DNA of 64,000 nucleotides from Malus domestica (Eukaryota; Streptophyta; Magnoliopsida; Rosales; Rosaceae). The stretch lies in the NCBI RefSeq assembly GCF_042453785.1, contig NC_091675.1, positions 74,501-138,500 of the forward strand, in the 5' to 3' direction. The position numbers and the translations under genes were made by a program. Shown here one piece after another: positions 45,943 to 56,300 of the stretch (position 1 is the stretch's first letter; the number at the start of each line of letters is the position of its first letter). The notes beneath the pieces were generated by a model, which was given only the letters and a program-made list of their open reading frames with translations, was not told the origin of the DNA and did not search any database.

Positions 45943-46301
45943 ATTCTTAGGGTCTCCGTAGTTAGATCTTGTACAAATACTCAGGGGACTTAAATGTAAT
46001 TATGTAATAAAGGAATGGGCAAATATGTAATAAGTGAGGAACCCTTATTCTATAAAAGGATTCCTCACCCTGACAATTAGGGGATGCCATTTCTTAAGCC
46101 TTCTCACCTCTCTCAGAACCTCACTCTCATTACAGAGGTTCTCACACTCTCTCCCTCACAATCCTCTCAGAAATACAATAATCAGTGTGGACGTAGCCCA
46201 AACATTAGGGTGAACCACGATACATCTTGTGTTATTTACTTTCTTGCAGATTTATAGTTGGATTTACGTTGTTCCAAGACCTCCGGTTTTGTGCATCAAC
46301 A
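45943..46301 (+). repeat. 3' LTR
   Basis: Same start and end as the 5' LTR. It differs by a short ACCTCTCT insertion and scattered substitutions. It is followed by AAATC. Confidence 0.92.
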
Positions 46302-46306
46302 AAATC

Positions 46307-47562
46307 AAAAGAGATATTATACATTAATTACTCAATTCACCTTAACCATCAAATCCAACAAAAAATATTGATGTAACAAAGATAAAATAAAACAGGAAAA
46401 TTAAAATTTCTAAAGCATATATGTCTCACAGGTCATAATGAAGAACCAATAGGAATCAACATATTATGTGTATCCACAAAATTATTCCAACTTCAAATCT
46501 CATTGGCCTATATTAAGATGATAATCCTACAAACTCCCTTTGCCATGCTTTTTTGAAAAGTGATGAATTTGGTTTTGCAATGATATGTGGATTCTTGGGA
46601 TATTTGAAATTAATTGGATCAAGCCTTTTCAGTTCTGTTGGTTCATTTTTGGTTTTCAAAACTTCTCTATATGTATGTATGTACGCATAGTAAAACGCAA
46701 ACAGCCTAACTATAGTTATTTAAAACTAACTCAATTTTTTGATATGATTACTAAAATTTGAAGGTTGGAAAAGAGAACCAACCTAACTCCAGAGGCATCA
46801 AATGTTTCCTTGGGAAATTGACCTACCTAACAGGAAAGTTCTAAGTTAAGGAGGTTTGGAAGGAGTAGATAGGTTACATTTAGAGATGTATAAGACTAAC
46901 CTTTACAGAACACCTATTAATCACTTCCAAAATTACAGAGCACATATTAATCACTTCCAAAATGAGATACACAAAATCTGAAACAGCACCTAAATCATAT
47001 TGGAGTTGAGAATCTTTAATTTATTAGAATTAGGGATCCATTAATACAACTATGTCACACTCTAGTACTAATTTTTTTATTTGGCTCATCAACCGCAGAC
47101 GCACTCATGGTATAGAAATATGTCTAAGACATAAATGAAAGGATCATAAACATGTTTGACAATGCTGATAAGCAAAGGGATCTTGCTATCAAAATATAAA
47201 AGGTAGTTTAGACTTTTGCCAGATTGGAATCTTTACGGAATTAATCTGAACCTCAGCATTCGAGAGGTGCAAAAGATGCGTCAACTTCAACTAATAAATA
47301 ATATTGAATTTAAGAGAGAGAAAGAGAGGAGAGAGAAGGGCAACAAATGGGTCTACTGAATTTGAAGAAATCTGAACTCAAAGTCTCCAACTTGAATACA
47401 TTCATCTCTAAATTTCTTCAAAGAAATTAGGACATATGCAAATCAAAATCGAATATAAATTAAAGTTCGAAATCGAACTCAATTGGAATCAGATCGAAAG
47501 AAAATCTAATAAACAATAGCGATTTGAGAAATCTAAATTCGAGAAACATCAGAGCACACACC
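46307..47562. other. Intergenic, nothing recognised
   Basis: AT-rich DNA. The stretch at 47320-47340 is GA-rich. No exon with matching splice sites was found, though it may hold the downstream part of the transcript at 47563-48600. Confidence 0.4.
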
Positions 47563-48600
47563 TGAAGAACTTATACCCTGTATGAAAGTTCTTTGTGCAA
47601 ATAGAAACTTGAAACTGCAAAGCAAAGAAAACAACGGCTTAAGAATGAAACATCACTCAAAATTTATATTAAAAAAACTTAAACATACAAAAAGTTAAAA
47701 ACTACCTGTGGAGAAGAGTGCTAGCCCAATCCCCAATCCCTAAAACAATAAGTAGATGAAAACCAAAGAAAAAATAACTGCAAACTAAGCAATAAACACA
47801 GGAAGCATCAAAACAAAGAAATTCTTATTCTTTCATTAAAAAGAAAGCAAAACTCTTGACAAATTAAACCTACAAAGAATTGTATTTGGATCCTCAAAAC
47901 CCTAACTGATAATCAACAATTAGATAGCTAACTGAACAAAGCTGTTACACACATAGTAATTAAAAGAAGAATCTCTACACACATATTATACTTGATCCCC
48001 ATCTATAATCATTAAACCCAGATCGTAAAATAATCAAAATTCGCTAGAAAAACCATAACCATTATCATATATGCGAAAAAGCAATAAAATTGAAATCCCA
48101 AATTAAAAAAATCAAAAAACCCTAGATCGCAAATTCAAATTTTCATCTGGATAACATGCAATTCAAATAAAAATTAAAACTCTCCATCTGGGTTCCTTTG
48201 AATTCTACCCAACAATACTGAAATGCGAAATTAGGCATACCTATTAGCTGCTGAACCGCTTAGATTATGGCTGCCAGTGTTGTCGGAAGGTTAAAGCTTT
48301 TTTGGGTTCAGAGGAGAGAAGACCTTTGAGACCAAGGAGATTCATATGAGATTTAAGTTTAAACCGAAAATAAGTTGGGAGATTGGGAGATGAGGCTAGG
48401 AGGGAGATGGGTCGATAGTCTGAAACGGTGGGAAGCATCCACAGAAAAGGAGAGTCGAGAGACTGAAACGGTGTGGGAAGGAAGAATCCAGAAATGAAGT
48501 AAAATACCAAAGACTAAAGCAGGGCTAAAGACGGAATCACACTGTATAATAAACAGTGATCACAGAAACAAAGAAGGGGAAAAAACGGAAGAACACCGGC
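47563..48600 (-). ncRNA. Possible spliced minus-strand transcript
   Basis: Three exon-like segments have good borders on the minus strand. One is a C/T-rich leader ending CAGCTAATAG|GTATGC at 48241. A 34-base segment (GTTTTAG|GGATTGGG ... CCACAG|GTAG) lies near 47740-47707. A segment of about 53 bases (TTTGCAG|TTTCAAG ... TTCTTCAG|GTGTG) lies at about 47616-47563. Joined frames are short and unrecognised. It may be a non-coding RNA, or the start of a gene whose body lies upstream of, or was cut by, the LTR element at 46301. Confidence 0.3.
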
Positions 48601-48660
48601 GAATGAACAGTAAAAAGGACACAAAGGGAATTAACCACAAAGTTAGGCGTTTAGTATATA

Positions 48661-48780
48661 CTAGCAAGACTGCCCGCGCGATGCAGTGCTACGTCTTGCT
48701 CCTGTATAACCTTATCTACAATAAGGAACAATGAGCAGCATTGAATTTAATTCCATCATCAATGCCTTGAACTTGTAGGA
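48661..48780 (-). mobile_element. Helitron-like 3' terminal region, second
   Basis: On the minus strand the end reads ACTGCATCGCGCGGGCAGT (stem ACTGC/GCAGT), CTTG, CTAG, then host T. The downstream part (CCTTATCTACAATAAGGAAC, AATGAGCAGCATTGAA) matches the region at 39700-39745, so both belong to one family. The 5' end was not located. The minus-strand exons at 49109-52099 would lie inside this element. Confidence 0.5.
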
Positions 48781-49108
48781 TCTAAATTTAAAAAATAAAA
48801 TAAAATATTAACATAGACCCTAAAATTTCTATCATGGAGAAAAATATTAACATTGGGAAAAGGCAAAGAGAGGAATTCTGAAAAGAAAACTGAGAGTATG
48901 GATCACATGGAATGGAAATCACAAACAGCAACCACATCAAAAATGAAGAATAACAACTGAAGGAAAATAATAATCGAACCATAACTGAAAAAGTCATCTG
49001 GTTTTGAATATTACAATTATGAAGCAACTCTTATAGGATGAGTGAGTCGAACTTACAACGCAGTTAGGGGTGTTCCATCTCACTATCAATTTGCTAAACC
49101 AAGATCAT

Positions 49109-52099
49109 CTATTCCAAATGACAACATTTTAATCCTTCAAACTGCTCCTGAAAAAAAAAGTGAATTAAATGCGGGGATCTATACCTTAAGACAACGAAAA
49201 AAATAGATTAAAGCTGGAAAGTATCAAACTTTACAACTTTCTCCAAAAGCATATATCACTACAAAAGTACCAATTTTTCACATTAATAAAAAACTATGCA
49301 ATATTATTTCATATTTTCCAATGAATTTGAAACCCTAAAATTGTCATATTTAGATGTTCTTTACTCGAAATTTATTCAAGAAGCATTTGTCAAATGTTCG
49401 ACAAAATTTGGGAATTCAAACAAAATCCACATAGTGCAGTGATCACAATCGTCGAGACCAACATTGAAAAATGTAAATAAATTCACCGATAAGGCGTATC
49501 ATAAAAACCCATTGAGATTGAGATTACACTAAATTGAAAACATTCTTATTAAAATAGCGTAAGTCCCAAAATGCACAATCAAAACAACAACATAGATTAC
49601 TTTAAACTTGCAGAGACTCCAAAGGAATATCGAACTCATTCGGCTACATAATTAAAAAAAAAAAGAATAATGGTAAAAAAAAGGATCCATCAGGACAAAA
49701 AAATTCTCACATGAAATTTAATCAACAGATGAAATTCTTAAGTTACCCAATTAGACCAAGCAAGAAGAACCAGTCGTTGATCGAGAATTCACCAAATAAA
49801 ACAATGCAAGAATTGACCAAATAAACGATGAAAAATTGATTGCAAGAATTGGAACAAAGTAACAAACAGAGGGTAGGATTTGCGGCCCCATTGCAACAGA
49901 TCTAGCATTTATGCAAAGGAAATTCGATTACGAATTAAAAAAATAAAAGTGAGAGAGAGAGAGAGACAAACCTTCTTGCGGAGGCCAGAGGTTCCAGGAT
50001 TGAGAAACAGATAGAGAGACCTGTACTTGAGTTCTCTACTGTGCTTAAGCCAGTAGAGAACTCCAGCTACATTGTTAATTCCAGGGTACCTACAAAGTTA
50101 GCATCTTAATTAAAATTTAATTAGTATTTTATGCATTAATAAAAGCAAAGTCCTTGCATATAAATTGAACCCATCAAATTAAATGTACAATTAAATCCAA
50201 TCCCGACTTGAAAATCCAAACTTTATATCAAATTGAGAATTTTATTTTTTATTTTTTTTGAGCTCACCAATCGGCAGTTTTTGGGTGCCTGGAACCTCAA
50301 AAGTGGAAGCTAAATCCATCCCTTTGTACTTCTTTTTGTCTCCTCATCTTCCTATTTGTAAAGACCAAAAAGCTGAAATCAGAATTGCTTCAAATAATTT
50401 GCCAGATTTTACAATTCAAAGGGACACGTTTTCAAACTAACATACCAAGATATCAGTAGTGGACACAAATGATTAAAATTAGTAGTAAAAAACTGAAATC
50501 AAAGCAAGAAAAATAAAAATTGAAGATTGATAGCAAACGGTAGCTTGTTTGGAGACTTAAATTGAGGAAAAGTAAACAGAGAGTGAGCAATAACAGAGTA
50601 AAAGAAAATTAAAACCTTTATTTCTGCTCTGAGATGGTATGAAGTTATGTCTACCAATTTTATGATAAATGGGTGAAATCGTAGTGATGAAATTTTAATG
50701 TTTAGGTTTCAATTTGTTGATAGAAGCAGGCGAAGCAATGGAGAATGTTTATTCTTGTTATTGGCTGCAACAAAGATGAGAAGAGTTAAAATCTCAATCC
50801 TCTAGCGAATAAGAGCTAATATATCAATGACTTGGTGAATGGAATGTAATACTTGTAACTCCTAGCTTTTAGCACTAAATCTTCAACAAAATAAGAGTTA
50901 ATAGATCAATGACTTGTTCATTGGAATGAAATACTTTTATAAACGCTTAAAACCAAAATGCTATCAAACTAATTCCAAGTTCAAGAAGGCAGTGGAAAAG
51001 GTAATTATCAAAATGAGAAAAGTTAAACGAAATTAGGCATTGTTCTCAACACTATTAGCACACCTATGACTGGTAGGAAAAAGCAGTAGTGCTAACCTGA
51101 AGACAAAAAGTTTATCCTCAGTGTGTTGTGGCTCTCCGTGTTTTTCTTTTTCCAATAGATATGCAACCAAACCTATGCTATGAACTATCTATCCAACTCA
51201 CTACACAAAAACCCAATTAAAAACCAAGAAGCATAATTCAAGCATTATCAAAATAGGTAAAATCATAGACATTGGTCATATGTAGAGTAATGCACAATTT
51301 GTTCCACCAACTTCTCCAACACAAAAATACAGAGATTTGAGCTTTTACCTCATGGAAATGGAAAGGGGAACAATCTGTAGTAGAATGAATTATGCTCCCA
51401 ACTATTTCAAAAGGCCACAAAGTTTGAACATCACACCGCAGTTTGGCATTCACTTCAAAGGAAATCTGATCAAAAGAAAATTATGCACTTGGTAATCACA
51501 AATGAGCTCATAAGGTAAAAAAATTCACCCCTCAAATTTCAGTAAGTAAAACTAAGCAATGATGCAGGAAATCATTTAGAAGCTTGAGATAAACAAAAAA
51601 TTAAATTAATTGACTAACAAAATCGGAGCCATTCCGCTAATTTTAACCAACATCCAAATATCCAAATTTGCACAGAAAATTCATTTCCACATACAAATTT
51701 ACAGTTCTAGAAATCAGAATATATTACTAAAAATAACAATGAACTTGTGAAGTAGAGCATGAGTGAGATTTACCAAGATGCTGATGCTGAGGGTTTGGAG
51801 GGGCCTTCCTGGTGGTGGCCCATGCGACTTTATGAGGGTTATGGATGGTATGTTGCTTGCTAGTTTGGAGTTGGGTTGTTGACCCGTTATTCAGAGGTGC
51901 AAGAGTACTATGTTACCATGTGTATTATCTTCACCTGCAGAATCAAAGAACTACATGTCTGTTTTCTAAAAACTGAATTGAAATCCAATATGCAATACCT
52001 AAATATTTGTCAGGGGAGTAAGAGGCATCGTTTACCGATAGTAGCGAGGTCTAGTTCTCTGGTCATCGGCCAGAATCGCCTTGTCAGAAAATCAGGCAT
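49109..52099 (-). pseudogene. Unrecognised multi-exon gene with one in-frame stop
   Basis: Six minus-strand segments with GT-AG borders and matching phases join to 197 codons: 52099-52036, 51934-51774, 51465-51349, 51188-51097, 50089-49972 and 49147-49109. The frame starts MPDFLTRRFWPMTRELDLAT and later includes SNIPSITLIKSHGPPPGRP, NAKLRCDVQTLWPFEIVGSI, LVAYLLEKEKHGEPQHTEDK, YPGINNVAGVLYWLKHSREL and YLFLNPGTSGLRKK, then ends CCHLE. I do not recognise the family. A TGA at 51893-51891 interrupts the frame. An alternative acceptor 30-40 bases further in (AACTAG|CAAGC) would skip it in phase. The C-terminal exon has a weak context. A CT-rich leader with a GTGAGT donor lies at about 52490-52880. 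It could be a truncated or captured gene of the Helitron family. Confidence 0.45.
50029..50063. other. Perfect 13-bp hairpin in an exon
   Basis: GAGTTCTCTACTG and CAGTAGAGAACTC are exact complements around a 9-base loop. It falls in the fifth exon of the unrecognised minus-strand gene (LYWLKHSREL). Confidence 0.9.
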
Positions 52100-52479
52100 C
52101 TGAACACATAAACAAAACAACCAAAATTTGAAAAAAAATAGAAAAAAAAAAAAACCAAAATTTAAACAGAAGTTGAATCTGCAGACCAAAGGCCACCCAA
52201 AAAAAAAAAAAAATTCTTAAACAAAAGACTCAAAAAGGAAAAACAAAAATTGTATACACTCAGCACAAAGGGCTACCAACGCTGCACACAAAAGCTCTAA
52301 AATTTTATGACCAGTGTTTCTTGAAAGAAAAAATCGAATCAAATTAGACAACCACACGCAAGATCAAAGCACACAGAGATAACCCCGAAATCACAGGAAA
52401 AAAAATCCAAACACAACCTCCACCTGCAAATCGAAAACCACAAAAAAGAAATTAAATTAGGCACACTGAAAAAGACCTA

Positions 52480-52880
52480 AAACTCACCCGAAAACGCTAG
52501 ATCACGCGAGGAAAAGAATGAATTTCGATGGAATCGAAACGGCAAAAACTTGTAGCCACCTAAGGCTTTTGAACCAAAGAAATTCGCAGGAGCAGAAGAC
52601 CATTCCAGCAACAAAAACGGCGGTGGATGATCGCGCCGAGACAAAGACGGAAACATTAGACAGCAACAAAAGGGGCAGTGCGAGAGAGGAAGAAAGCCAG
52701 GTTCGAAACGAAGCAAAATGCTATGGGAGAGAGAAAGAAACACGGAAGAAATCGAAGCAGAGCCTTCAACGATGATCGACGCGTGCAGCCTTAAAAGGGA
52801 AACGGTGAGCAACACGTGTATAAGAGGATAGAACCAAAAAGATGATGGAACCAAATGTTGATGCGTTCTTTCGAGAGTAT
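52480..52880 (-). promoter_or_regulatory. Leader exon and promoter region of the minus-strand transcript
   Basis: Minus-strand sequence is T/C-rich, as in plant 5' leaders, and ends GCGTTTTCGG|GTGAGTTTTAGG at about 52489, a strong donor. The open frame across it has no recognisable protein content. The real start of transcription is not known. Confidence 0.4.
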
Positions 52881-53343
52881 GTGTAGAGTTCTGGTGGTCA
52901 TGTCAGCTCGGTTGTTTACAACACTACCTCCTTTCCTCTGTCTGCCTTTAATGATGGTGTTGTTCGTGGTAACCCCACGAGGTTCTATCAATTTCTGATC
53001 AAGATCGGTTCGGCGTTGGTCTTGTAAATTACTTTTGCTTCTTCGGAATGGATTTACCAAAAAAAAAAAAAAAAAAAAAAAAGGCAATATCACCCACCCA
53101 ACCGTCGAACGTTTAGGAAAAACAGGACAAACAGACCAAAAGACAAGACAACCCTTGTCTTTCCCTTGTTTCTTTCCTTCTTTTGCCATTTTTTTTGCCA
53201 TTTTCTTCCCATTTTGCCACACCACGCGCACACAGACACAGCTCGAAATAAAAGAAAGAAAAGAAAGAAATAATAATGAAAACCCAAACCATAGAAAAGA
53301 AAACAAGAAAAAGAGAAAAAAGAGATCGTCAACTACCAATGCC
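52881..53343. other. Upstream of the carboxypeptidase gene; poly-A-tailed segment
   Basis: A segment ending in TTCGGAATGGATTTACC and a run of about 23 A (53058-53081) looks like a retroposed 3' end; its class was not identified. After it comes A/G-rich leader sequence of the carboxypeptidase gene. Confidence 0.4.
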
Positions 53344-56300
53344 ATGGCTCATCTCCTTCCTCTCTCCTCTCCCTTATCCATCACTCTCTGCTTCTTTGCG
53401 TGGTTACAAGCTTTCTTGGTCGTCCATGGCAATAGTAATCTCACCCACCCTTCTACTCTCACCCCCATCAACAGCGATCTCTATCACTCCAGGTAACCTC
53501 TACTTTTTTTATCAAACATTTATTTCTTTACTGTTTTCCAATCGTTTTGCACTAACCTTGTATTTTGCCTGATTAATCTCATCAGGCTTCTACGGACTTC
53601 TGCTGAATTGATAGTTACTGATTCATTTATTTTTGTTTAAATCTTGTGATGGGCTTTCTGTTTCTTTCTGTAATTTCTTGTTTCCCGACTCTATGGTTGG
53701 TTAGGTTGGTCAGAAATTGTAGCGAATCTTGGCTATTCCCTCCCTCACCTTTCAATTATTTGCCTTACTCGATGATGTGAACTTGTTATGAATTCCTCAG
53801 GCAATTTAATTTTAACCGCGAAAACATCATCTACAATTAATGTATAACATCAAAGTTTTCCTTTTTATTGGTCTGCAGTGAGGATTTGATGGAAGAAATT
53901 AAAGCTCTCGTCTTTCGGCACCCAGACGAGCTCACTGTAGGTTTCCTTTGCCTTCTATCATTTTTTTCCCCTTGAAATTCATTTCATGTTCTAATACTTT
54001 GATGCGAATGACAGTTGGATACAATTAAATCTCAAAACAAGGGCTACTCTGCTGAGATCGCAATAGTTACCTATAGTCAGAGAAGGCAAGAGACTGATGA
54101 CCAGCCAAAATTTCGAATCCTTCTTGTAAGGTTTTTTTCATGTATTTTTATAAGCTTGATTTGTTCTGACTATATTTTGCATAGCGGGCTGGCTGTTTAT
54201 AGTCATAGATAATCTCAGATTGGTAATGGCTGGTGTTTTTGACAGATGATTCCTTGTCTTCCAGAGTTTTGGGCAGCATGGAAGGGAGCTTATTACATCC
54301 GAGCTTGCATTGCGAATCCTATCAATCTTGAGTAAAGAACAGTTTCTACCCAACCTTGACCCAGCCTCCTTAGACAGTACCCTTGACAAGCTCTTGATAA
54401 AGGTGACATCTTTGTAATGTGCTGCAATTCTTAGCTATTTCTTTGGAGATACTTTATGAAGTTGGTATTTTTTGTGTTCTGATATCTAATTTTATATTAG
54501 GTGGTTCCAATGGAAAACTTAAATGGCCGTAAACTTGTTGAAGCAGGAGACCTCTGTGAGAGGAGAAATGGTAAAGCAATTGGTTTTCTGGGATCTAAAA
54601 TATATACGCACCCACACATGCATGCACGCACACACAGACAACATTATAAATTGAATTCTCTGTCAATCAAATGCTCCCCTTTTATATGAAAGAACACTAA
54701 AAAAGGTCGTACCCAATGCACAAGGCTTCCGCTTTAAGCAGGGTCTGGGAGAGGTGAATGTCGGCTAGCCTTACCCCCATTTATGGAGAGGCTGCTCCCA
54801 AGTCTCGAACCCGAGACCTACCACTCATGGGCGAAGGCATTTGCCATCGCACCAAGTGAAATAAAACAATCCAAGGGATTAGCAACGCTAATCCCTGGCA
54901 ACGGCCCCAAAAATTTGATGCGAAATATATAAGCACACAAATTAAACCCTCTTTTTATCAATTGTAGCAAAGAATGTAAGTAGGGATCGTTCTAGGCCGG
55001 GGATTAGGAGGGATTGCTAAATCACTTGAAAACTGACTCAAAACGTAAAAACAAAGTTTAAAACACTAAACTAGACTCAAAGAATGCAAAACTAAACTCT
55101 AAAACACTAAAACAAACCAAAAGACTCAAAACAGCCCAGAAACACTCAAAACTGCCTTAAAAACACTTTCTGGGCAGTTTTGAACACAAAACACAATTTG
55201 AACGAAAATAGGTTATAACTTGACTCAAGACACTTAAAAACACAAACTAAATTGATTTCTAGCTACTTTAACACTTTAAAATAAATGGGGAATTGGTTTT
55301 GACGAAAATTGAAAACAAACAGAAACTTTGTAAACTAAACAAATTTTAAAACGAATTTGGTTAAAGTGAATGGATGGAAAGCTAGCTAAGGGGTTCTTCT
55401 CCACACATGTCACACTTGCATACAAAACGATTTCCAATTGCTTCTCAATAAACCATGAATTCCCAACGCTCCAGATTAACCGTGAATTGCACTAATTAAC
55501 CCTCAGATTTTCCTAAAGTTATCGAATTGGATGAATTGCATACGACAACCCAAAGCATTCCTCACAAGTTCCCTGCATGAATTGCATAACAAAGATACAA
55601 GCAAAGATCATTAAGTTTTATGAAAATCATAAGCATTGGCGAGTCACTTGTTACTATGAATTGCATGAAACTTATGCCAAGAATTTACTTAACACGATTG
55701 TGATCAACAATCTTTACTACTTTTGAATATAAGTTCGTAACGATTAGGTGAAATTCCCTTATATCCTAGCATCAAACTTATGCATGAAAATTAAGCGTGC
55801 ACTCTCAACCAACACACACAAATCAATTTTAATTCATATAGATAAGTAAATTGAATTCACAACTTATGAAACGCAATTAGAAGTAATCAAATCATATAGC
55901 AAGCATAAACATGATTTCGAATCCCCCCCTAGCCAAGGGGTGAATGAGAGTATATATAGGCACTTAAAACCCTAGGGTAATCAGATATGGACTTGGATAA
56001 CCCAAATCCACAAGGAAAAAGGCTTAGAAATCAGAATTAAAAGGGGAAAAGGTCCAATAGTTGCGGCAGCAAAGGGAAACAATGGATAAGGCTTCTAGAA
56101 AGCCTTGCAAGGCAAGGAAAATAGATCTTCTTGCTGAAATTGGTGCGGCACTCCTCTAGGATAAGGCTAAGGTGTCCTAAAGTGTTTAGGACTCCTCTTT
56201 GTAGCTGAAACCTTTGCACATTAGGAATAGGGAAACTTGTCTTGATCAATCCTTCTTCTTTTTGGATTCCTTTTCCTTCTTTGACTTGGAATACTTCTTT

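Larger units (their letters stand above)
42140..46301 (+). mobile_element. Non-autonomous LTR retrotransposon with three captured host gene fragments
   Basis: The LTRs (42140-42499 and 45943-46301) start TGTTTATACC and end CATCAACA. They are flanked by the 5-bp target duplication AAATC at 42135-42139 and 46302-46306. The primer site region TTTGGCGCCGTCTGTGGGAA follows the 5' LTR directly, and a purine-rich TTAGGGGACTAC precedes the 3' LTR. No gag, protease, reverse transcriptase or integrase was found. Instead the interior carries pieces of an LRR protein, a GEM-like GRAM protein and VIPP1, then tandem repeats. It must have been moved by proteins of another element. The two LTRs look highly similar, so the insertion is fairly young. 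Confidence 0.9.

Noticed and set aside
52477-52854. 125-codon minus-strand frame
   Set aside because: C/T-rich leader sequence without family signal, ending at a donor site.
53035-53343. N-terminal extension of the carboxypeptidase
   Set aside because: It crosses a poly-A run translated as polylysine and lacks an ATG; the signal peptide starts at 53344.
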